Source: Folioceros fuciformis (lineage: Eukaryota; Anthocerotophyta; Anthocerotopsida; Anthocerotales). Taken from it: 24,208 bases of DNA. The DNA lies in NCBI GenBank assembly GCA_049999805.1, contig JBNGIO010006173.1, positions 1 through 24,208 of the forward strand, in the 5' to 3' direction. A model generated the notes under the pieces. The model saw only the letters and a program-made list of their open reading frames with translations, was not told the DNA's origin and made no database searches. Made by a program: the position numbers and the translations under genes. Shown piece by piece: positions 18,356 through 24,208 of this stretch (its first letter is position 1; each line of letters opens with the position of its first letter).

Positions 18356-20137
18356 ATGTCTAGGAAAAGGGCTCACGACAGCAGCGAGCAAGGACCTGGC
18401 TCAGCAAAACGGGTTGCCAGGACTACCGTTGAGACCGTGTTCCGCCTCCTGATACCGTCAACCAGGATTGGCAGATTGATAGGGAAGCAGGGTGCTCAGA
18501 TCAAGCAACTGAGAGAAGAAACTGCTGCACGGATAAAGATCACAGACCCAATCTCGGTGCGTTTGCCTGGTCCCTGTGTGTGTCCTCGTTCCCTGCTGTA
18601 ACCTATTTGTGGGCTTGTGTGATTGAGGGAAGGCATGTTTGCAGAGTGTGGAGGAACGTGTGGTGGTTATAACCTCCAAAGAGGAGTCTACCAATTCTCG
18701 AACTGCTGCTGAAGATGCCCTGCTGCGGCTGGCCACGGTTGTTTTGGAGGTGCGTGCGTCCAGCTTGGTTCCCAGGGTTATGATAACCCTTTGGCTGTCG
18801 TCGCAATTACTGATTGTTTGCAGGGAGGATTGTAAGCATGGTGCGTGGAATTAGGGTAGCTATCATACCTGCTTTTGTTTGGACGTAAGGTGGTAACGTT
18901 GGGCTGGGTTGGGTCGGGTTGGGTTTATTTGGTGTGGTTGGCAGGAACAAGCTGAGGGTCCTGCGACTGCATCTATTGGGCCCCAACATCATGTTGCAGC
19001 AAATCTAACTCGTCTTCTGATCGCTGGGTCCCAAGCTGGCTGCTTGATCGGCAAGGCAGGGGCTACCATCAAGGAAATCAGGGACACGTCTGGAGCCAGT
19101 GTGCGAGTAATGCCGCCAGAACAGCTGCCTGTATGCTCAGGAGTAGTAGAGGGTGACCGGCTTGTGCAGGTGTGACCGGGTACCCTGACATGCAGGGCCT
19201 TGATTTCAAAAGTTTAGGTGTGTGTGTGCAAGCAAAGTGGCATGTGGTGATGTGTGTGGTGCAGTTGTCAGGTGAGGTGCCGCAAGTTCAACACGCTTTG
19301 GAGATCATAGCTGCCAAACTCAGGTACCTGAGTAAGGCGTGGTGGGTTTAGAAGAGTGGCAGAGCTTGTGTTGTGTGGTGCAGATTAGATGGTTGGACCT
19401 TTGAAAGGGTCAGGTAGTGTCACTACTCTTGTGTGTGTGTGTGTTTGAAGTAAAACAAGTGGGGTGGATGCAGAGTAAACCCTCCCAGGGATTCCACGGT
19501 GGCAAGGCCTGCCTACTACTTCGGCGTTGGGCCCCAACAGCAGCAGTTGCTGATACCCATCTACACTGTGCAAAGCTCTCAACCTTCAGTTCAAAGCCCA
19601 GCAGCCAGCGTAACGTATGGCATGATGCGCCCTCCTACTGCCCCGACCAAAGGCAACCTGAAGATCACTACCGAGATGACAGTTCCCAGCACACAGATAG
19701 GAGGCGTCATCGGGCGAGGGGGCTCCAACATCAACCAGATCAGAGCACTGTCTGGGGCATGTATCAAGGTGTGTAACTCTTTGTTCAGGTTGTAGGCATA
19801 GCACGAAGAGGTGTCCAAACTAAAACTCCACCAAAAGGGGGTGGGGGGGGGGGAGGGAAGGAAAGGACAGGACAGGAAGTAAACTGACTTTGTACGTTCA
19901 TGTATCCATCCACAGGTAAGCAGCCAGAAAGACGGCAACCTGGGCAGAAGCATCACGATCGAAGGCAGTCCGGAGCAGGTAACGTGGCCGCTCCGTGGGT
20001 TATTGACTTGTGCACTGCGTTTGGGGCTCCTCATGTACAAACAAGGTAAGCAGAGAAGAAGAGTGATGAAAGGGTTGGGTGTGGAACAGGTACACGCTGC
20101 CAAGTCCTTGGTCCAGGCCTACATGCATGCTCCATAA
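18356..20137 (+). CDS. Three-KH-domain RNA-binding protein (PCBP-like)
   Basis: Seven exons encode 331 residues: 18356-18556, 18645-18749, 18945-19169, 19265-19323, 19474-19768, 19916-19978, 20090-20137 (TAA). All introns are GT-AG, and the phases agree (intron 4 splits an AGA codon; the rest are phase 0). The start at 18356 gives a basic N terminus (MSRKRAHDSS); an in-frame ATG at 18212 would add 48 unconvincing residues. KH1 (about 26-102) has the GKQG loop at 43-46, KH2 (about 122-196) GKAG at 138-141, and KH3 (about 260-330) GRGG at 277-280, each after a RLLIP/RLLIA/TVPS-type strand. A Gln-rich, low-complexity linker with QQQQ lies between KH2 and KH3. The order matches poly(C)-binding/hnRNP K-type proteins and related plant KH regulators (PEPPER/FLK/BTR1-like), which bind single-stranded RNA and control splicing, stability or translation. 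The exact orthologue and target RNAs are unknown. All three GxxG loops are intact. Confidence 0.92.
18901..18923 (+). other. Five-GGG G-quadruplex motif in KH intron 2
   Basis: GGG begins at 18901, 18906, 18911, 18916 and 18921, each separated by exactly two bases. The run lies about 20 bases upstream of the 3' splice site of intron 2 (exon 3 starts at 18945), on the sense strand, so it would be present in the pre-mRNA. Confidence 0.75.
19837..19857 (+). other. Poly-G tract in KH intron 5
   Basis: A run of G broken only by single T and A (five G, T, eleven G, A, three G), followed by AAGGAAAGGACAGGACAGG. It lies in intron 5 on the sense strand and can form a G-quadruplex. Long homopolymers are also prone to sequencing error, so the exact length is uncertain. 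Confidence 0.7.
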
Positions 20138-20452
20138 AAGAGCGTTCTGGGAGCGGGACATACATGGCCACTCTCCGACCAGAGGTGCTCGGCGACAAGA
20201 CTCGGTTGGGTCAGATATACCGTTTTTACTGCCTTGTTATGGTGTAATTTATGAATTGAAGGAGTGCAATCCTCGGGGCCGGGCTGGGCTGGGCCAGGCG
20301 ACGTTGGGTGTGCAAAAGCGGTGCCAGTTGCACATTGATGTAGGGAAGGTGTTGCCGTAACGCGTCCCGGTCCGTGGCGATGCGATGCGATGCGTCCGGG
20401 TCGTGGTCGTGGGCCGGGTCTGGCGGCAGGCGGCCGTGCGTTGGAAACGCGG

Positions 20453-20552
20453 NNNNNNNNNNNNNNNNNNNNNNNNNNNNNNNNNNNNNNNNNNNNNNNN
20501 NNNNNNNNNNNNNNNNNNNNNNNNNNNNNNNNNNNNNNNNNNNNNNNNNNNN
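20453..20552. other. Assembly gap of 100 N
   Basis: Exactly 100 N between GC-rich flanks, a conventional placeholder for a gap of unknown size. Very GC-rich flanking sequence probably stopped read coverage. Confidence 0.95.
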
Positions 20553-21023
20553 GGTCCGGGTGTGTGCACACCAGGAGCACGTGGTGGAAGGAAGATTCCG
20601 AGCAGGAGGAGCACGGGGAGGACGTGCTGCAGCGCGTGATAAGCCGCTTTCACACTGCGGCTGGTGCATGACTGTGGGTGGTGGGCCCCGCTGCAGGCTG
20701 GCCGTACCGGCGGTGCAGGTTCAGGTTCCGGGCCCGGGCCCTGAGCCTGGGCCCAGCCGCCCGACTGTTCTGGACTCGGTTTGCTGGCGGGCTCCAAAGC
20801 TGTGTGAGCTGGTGTCGGCACACTCTTGGCTTGTGGTCCATGGGAATTGGATAGAATAATCAACTGGGCCCCGACGTCGGGAAGCAAATCGAAGCCAAGC
20901 AAATCGAAGCAGAGCGGAATAGGAATATTTGTAAGTACAGTACATATGTATGTACATCCGCCTGGGCTGCCTGCTTTGCGTATAAATAAATATAAAAAGG
21001 AGCATATTCCCCAGTTCGGAAGC

Positions 21024-21092
21024 ATACATGTATGTATGTATGTATGTATGTATGTATGGGATGTAGGTAGGTAGGTATGTAGGTAGGTAGGG
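21024..21092 (+). repeat. (TATG)n/(TAGG)n compound microsatellite
   Basis: About seven TATG units follow the palindrome CATACATGTATG, and then change to TAGG-type units from 21062. A TATAAAAA sequence lies just upstream (20991-20998). Length is likely polymorphic. Confidence 0.9.
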
Positions 21093-21245
21093 TGTGTGCG
21101 ATCCCCGTTGGGCCCATGGCAGGCTCATCAGGCAGGCTGCTAGGGCAGACTCGGAGGTGCGGGAGGCACGTGGCCAGCTACTTACCCGTTTCCGACATGG
21201 CGCGGTTACAAAGTTAGGTCCGTGCCACCTGTCGCGCGCTCATCT

Positions 21246-21260
21246 ACGACGTCGTGACGT
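21246..21260. promoter_or_regulatory. ACGACGTCGT palindrome plus TGACGT site
   Basis: A perfect ten-base palindrome, ACGACGTCGT (21246-21255), overlaps a TGACGT (21255-21260), both containing ACGT/TGACG cores recognised by plant bZIP factors. A second TGACGT lies at 21493-21498, and a CACGTG is at 21167-21172. Together they suggest a promoter, but no gene is called downstream. Confidence 0.35.
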
Positions 21261-21597
21261 GGAGCCTACGAACACCGCTCTTTATCGTCCCGGGGCGGCA
21301 ACACTGGATAAAAGTGCGCACCGCAACACAAGGAAAGTTCCTAGCTTTGCTCCCCCACCTGACGGCCGGGCCGGTTCAGTTCGGTTCGGTGCGTCTTTCT
21401 CTGCACATACGTATGAATGTGTGTGTTTATGTATGTAGGTACCTGGCGAGACTGGCCTAGTAGGGTGGCCAGCCACCTCACGCTGTGAGACGTGACGTGT
21501 GCGGTCTGCGAAGCCCTAGACTAGGCTAGGCTAGTGCGTACCGCCCACCGGACGCGTCTTTAAGAACACTGCGACTTGGGGACCCACCCTTCAACGT

Positions 21598-21616
21598 ACA
21601 GTACAGCATGTACTGT
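21598..21616. repeat. 8-bp perfect hairpin with 3-base loop
   Basis: ACAGTACA (21598-21605), loop GCA, then TGTACTGT (21609-21616). A short stem-loop in gene-free DNA; chance occurrence is possible. Confidence 0.55.
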
Positions 21617-22139
21617 CCTGTATGAATTCACGCTTTTGTTTTGTTACGCGGACCCAACGCGGGTTACCGCTGTTGCAGTAACACAAGTCCTGCTCCTTCA
21701 AACTTGCTTCCGTACCATATCCAATACCTTCTGTACCTTCCCTGCTTCCTCTGTCGGCATGCATTACCCTGCCAAGGCCTTGTCTATCACGAACTTCCAA
21801 ACCGAAGCAAAGCAATTCAAATGCAGACTTCATGGTAGCTTTCTCTCGCCCCTTGTACAAGTGTAAGGTGAAGATTTTATGAAAAGAAAGAGAAGGTGAT
21901 TGCTTGTTGGCATGGGCAGGCGATTCAATGCTTTATTGGAAACCCCTGTGCCACTAGAAGTATGCAAGGTAGATTTTGTGGAGGTATTCCTAGTCTGCCT
22001 CATGGGTGTGCAAGCCCCTTGGGCAACGAAGGAGATTATTTCATTCCAATCCTTCTACCACGCATATGGTAACAAGAAGCTACTTGAACATCCACCTCCG
22101 CTAGGGCAGGGCAGGGCTCCTACCTAAGCACTTCCAAAC

Positions 22140-23220
22140 GTATTGTTCTACATTGCCTATGGTTCTCAACAATCATATTGCTCTCGTGCAATCAGTCATG
22201 CAGGCTTCAAGGCAATCTCCTTGCTAGCAAAGGCAACAACACCAACAATGCTCTTGCCTAAGCTCCTACCTAAGCACCTCCACACATATTGTTCTACATT
22301 GCCTATGGTTCTCAACAATCATATTGCTCTTGTGCAATCTGTCATGCAGGCTCCAAGGCAATCTCCTTGCTAGCAAAGGCAACAACACCAACAATTCTCC
22401 TGCCTAAGCACATGCTCTTGTGCAGTCAATCATGTAGGCTNNNNNNNNNNNNNNNNNNNNNNNNNNNNNNNNNNNNNNNNNNNNNNNNNNNNNNNNNNNN
22501 NNNNNNNNNNNNNNNNNNNNNNNNNNNNNNNNNNNNNNNNTCATGTAGGCTCCAAGGCAATCTCCTTGCTAGCTAGAGGCAACAACACCAACAATGCTCC
22601 TACCTAAGCACTTGCCCTTGCGTAGTCAGTCGTGCAGTCAGTCATGTAGGCTCCAAGGCAATCTCCTTGCTAGCTAGAGGCAACAACACCAACAATGCTC
22701 CTACCTAAGCACTTGCCCTTGCGTAGTCAGTCGTGCAGTCAGTCATGTAGGCTCCAAGGCAATCTCCTTGCTAGCTAGAGGCAACAACACCAACAATGCT
22801 CCTACCTGAGCACTTGCCCTTGTGTAGTCAGTCGTGCAGGTTCCAAGGCAATCTCCTTGCTAGCTAGAGGTAACAACACCAACAATACTCCTACCTAAGC
22901 ACTTGCCCTTGTGTAGTCAGTCGTGCAGGCTCCAAGGCAATCTCCTTGCTAGCCATAGGCAACAACACCAACAATGCTCCAGCCTAAGCACCTCCAAACA
23001 TATTGTTCTACATTGCCTATGGTTCTCAACAGTTATATTGCTCTTTGTGCAGTCAGTCATGGAGGCTCCAAGATAATCTCCCTGTTAGCCGTAGGCAACA
23101 ATACCAACAATGCTCCTGCCTAAGCACCTCCAAACATATTGGTTCTCAACAACCATATTGCTCTTGTGCAGTCAGTTATGCTCCAAGGCAATCTCCTTGC
23201 TAGCCAAAGGCAACAACATT
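22140..23220 (+). repeat. Composite minisatellite with 146-, 101- and 89-bp units
   Basis: A shared core, GGCTCCAAGGCAATCTCC followed by TTGCTAGC and GGCAACAACACCAACAATGCTCC, recurs throughout. Core starts (the TCC of CTCCAAGG) fall at 22206 and 22352 (period 146), then after the gap 22551, 22652, 22753 (period 101), 22842 and 22931 (period 89), 23067 and 23182. Long units carry an insert with ATTGTTCTACATTGCCTATGG and TCAACAATCATATTGCTC. The 101- and 89-bp units differ by a 12-base AGTCAGTCATGT-type segment. Unit lengths are not all multiples of three, so open frames inside are incidental. The spacers are not unique, so this is not a CRISPR array. Confidence 0.92.
22441..22540. other. Assembly gap of 100 N inside the minisatellite
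   Basis: TCATGTAGGCT ends the left side and begins the right side, so the gap breaks within repeat units. The true number of units is unknown, since arrays like this collapse in assembly. Confidence 0.95.
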
Positions 23221-23340
23221 GCCCATATTTTAAGAGTGGTACTATTCTACTAGGGTTGGGCTTCCCTGATTATAGATTTTTACAACATAGCTTTGTGACG
23301 GCTACACTAAGATGCTCCTATTGGGATGTTGAGCCCATAT

Positions 23341-23487
23341 GGTCTAGTTTTGTTCTTTGTTTTATGATGGGTGAAATGTAAAATGAGATGGTCTAGTTTT
23401 GTTCTTTATTTTGTGATGGGTGAAATGTAAAATGAGATGGTCTAGTTTTATTCTTTGTTTTGTGATGGGTGAAATGTAAAATGAGAT
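23341..23487 (+). repeat. 49-bp tandem repeat, three copies
   Basis: Units start with GGTCTAGTTTTGTTC at 23341, 23390 and 23439 and end TGAAATGTAAAATGAGAT. They differ by only a few substitutions (TTTGTTTTATG, TTTATTTTGTG, TTTGTTTTGTG). A fourth copy would begin at 23488 but diverges at once. Non-coding. Confidence 0.92.
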
Positions 23488-23770
23488 GGTTGCAACTTTA
23501 TTCCTCACACTGAGAGGAAATATAGGGTCACTACAAGGGAGTCCCTATGGATATGCCATATAAGTCTTAATCTAAATCTAAAAGAAAATATTCTTCAACA
23601 TTTTTGAAGTTCTTACCTCTTTCTTTTTTTTACCATTAAGTGGAATAAGAATTACTCCTACCTTCTTCACTGATATATTTACATAGAATGATTCGTTTCT
23701 TTATCAAAAAATTATTAAAAATCATAAAATAATAATGAATATATAAAATAAATTTAAATAATGGAAAGTT
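23488..23770. other. AT-rich spacer, no gene seen
   Basis: AT-rich sequence between the 49-bp repeat and the TATA-bearing segment. Stops occur densely in every frame and no motifs stand out. Confidence 0.55.
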
Positions 23771-24208
23771 TTTAGCTCCATCTTAGTAACAACGTTGGTT
23801 TGAGTGCCAAGCAAGTAAGCTCCATGCAAAGGCATGTTTAGCAGAGCAGGTTACTAAGAGAGCATGAGAAGCATGCAGCCCTAGGAAAAAGTGTGTGGTA
23901 GTGAATAATAGCTTAAGGCTTAAGTAAGTGCTTAAGTAAGTAGTTGCTAAGTTAGTGACTTGAGCTTGTGTATAAAAGGGGACCTACCTAAGGGCTAAGG
24001 AAAGTTCAGTACAGTGGAGTTGAGATGAGTATCTCCTCAAAGCCTTGAGAGCACTGGGTGCTTGGGCTATGCCTTGAGAGCATGTGTTGCTTGGGCTGTG
24101 AGGGCACATGAAAGGTGCTGTGAAGGAGCTGTGGGAGGAGGCCAAGAGAAGGGAGAGCTAAAAGAGAAGGGAGAGCTAAACTCCTAGCTTAGGCAAAGAT
24201 GGAGAGTT
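23770..24208 (+). promoter_or_regulatory. LTR- or promoter-like segment with strong TATA box
   Basis: A consensus TATAAAAG lies at 23971-23978. Upstream are repeated CTTAAG/TAAGTAAGT words (23911-23955). Downstream there is no ORF but two short duplications: GCCTTGAGAGCA...TGCTTGGGCT at 24042 and 24071 (29-bp period) and AGAGAAGGGAGAGCTAAA at 24145 and 24163 (18-bp period). A strong TATA box with a purine-rich untranslated leader in repeat-rich DNA is typical of a plant LTR (U3-R-U5), whose internal region would lie beyond the right edge. A host gene promoter is the alternative. I cannot see the LTR ends. Confidence 0.35.

Larger units (their letters stand above)
20138..22140. other. GC-rich non-coding stretch downstream of the KH gene
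   Basis: No gene is supported. It contains a 100-N assembly gap (20453-20552), palindromic GGGCCCGGGCCC-type sequence near 20728-20740, two CACGTG boxes (20578-20583, 21167-21172), AATAAA/TATAAAAA at 20985-20998, a TATG/TAGG microsatellite, a cluster of ACGT motifs and a short perfect hairpin (21598-21616). Frames crossing the N run or antisense to each other are artefacts. The first part is probably 3' flank of the KH gene; the 21.2-21.5 kb part looks like a promoter without a recognisable gene following it. Confidence 0.5.

Noticed and set aside
20119-20859. Frames of 84-161 codons crossing the 100-N gap
   Set aside because: They are open only because unknown bases are read through; the flanking parts have no recognisable content.
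22541-22940. CRISPR-like regular repeats
   Set aside because: The units are tandem copies with the intervening sequence repeated as well, so there are no unique spacers; the context is eukaryotic.
22143-23203. Open frames inside the minisatellite
   Set aside because: Unit lengths of 146, 101 and 89 bp shift the frame at each copy, and no frame extends over the array.

Overview
The window looks like nuclear DNA of a land plant or close relative with motile sperm. Three spliced or single-exon eukaryotic genes can be read. One is a plant-type organellar TWINKLE primase-helicase. One is a three-KH-domain RNA-binding protein with seven short exons. One is a ciliary/flagellar protein with DUF2475/CIMIP2 (FAM166)-type GYTG motifs, and such a protein makes sense only in a lineage that keeps cilia, such as a bryophyte, lycophyte, fern or streptophyte alga. 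Decayed transposon coding sequence, tandem repeats and three N runs (2640-2649, 20453-20552, 22441-22540) mark a scaffolded draft assembly. I cannot name the species.

Layout. 1-2390 is GC-rich and gene-poor, with bZIP-type and C-rich motifs. 2391-7285 is mostly AT-rich to mixed non-coding DNA with degenerate repeats. 7293-8009 may hold a small unrecognised gene. 8740-9540 is a decayed Ty3/Gypsy integrase, followed at 9979-10830 by a decayed copy of a DUF7869-like transposon-associated protein. 10831-12600 is AT-rich with a hairpin and a cluster of four short tandem duplications. 12926-14863 (minus) is TWINKLE, a single GC-rich open frame. About 520 bp away and divergently oriented is the five-exon ciliary gene (15382-16901, plus). 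16902-18355 is an AT-rich spacer followed by the probable promoter and 5' leader of the KH gene (18356-20137, plus). 20138-22140 is GC-rich non-coding sequence with microsatellites and clustered TGACG/ACGT motifs. 22140-23220 is a composite minisatellite, 23341-23487 a 49-bp tandem repeat, and 23770-24208 an LTR- or promoter-like segment with a strong TATA box.

The three genes do not form a functional unit: one serves organellar DNA replication, one the sperm axoneme, one RNA metabolism. The points most worth checking are two alternative ends of the ciliary protein (one adding a zinc-ribbon-like tail), the intronless and compositionally distinct TWINKLE without a recognisable zinc-binding N domain, G-quadruplex-forming intron segments in the KH gene, and the 7293-8009 reading frames. 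I found no CRISPR array, rRNA or convincing tRNA, and no clear evidence of a wholly new multi-gene system.
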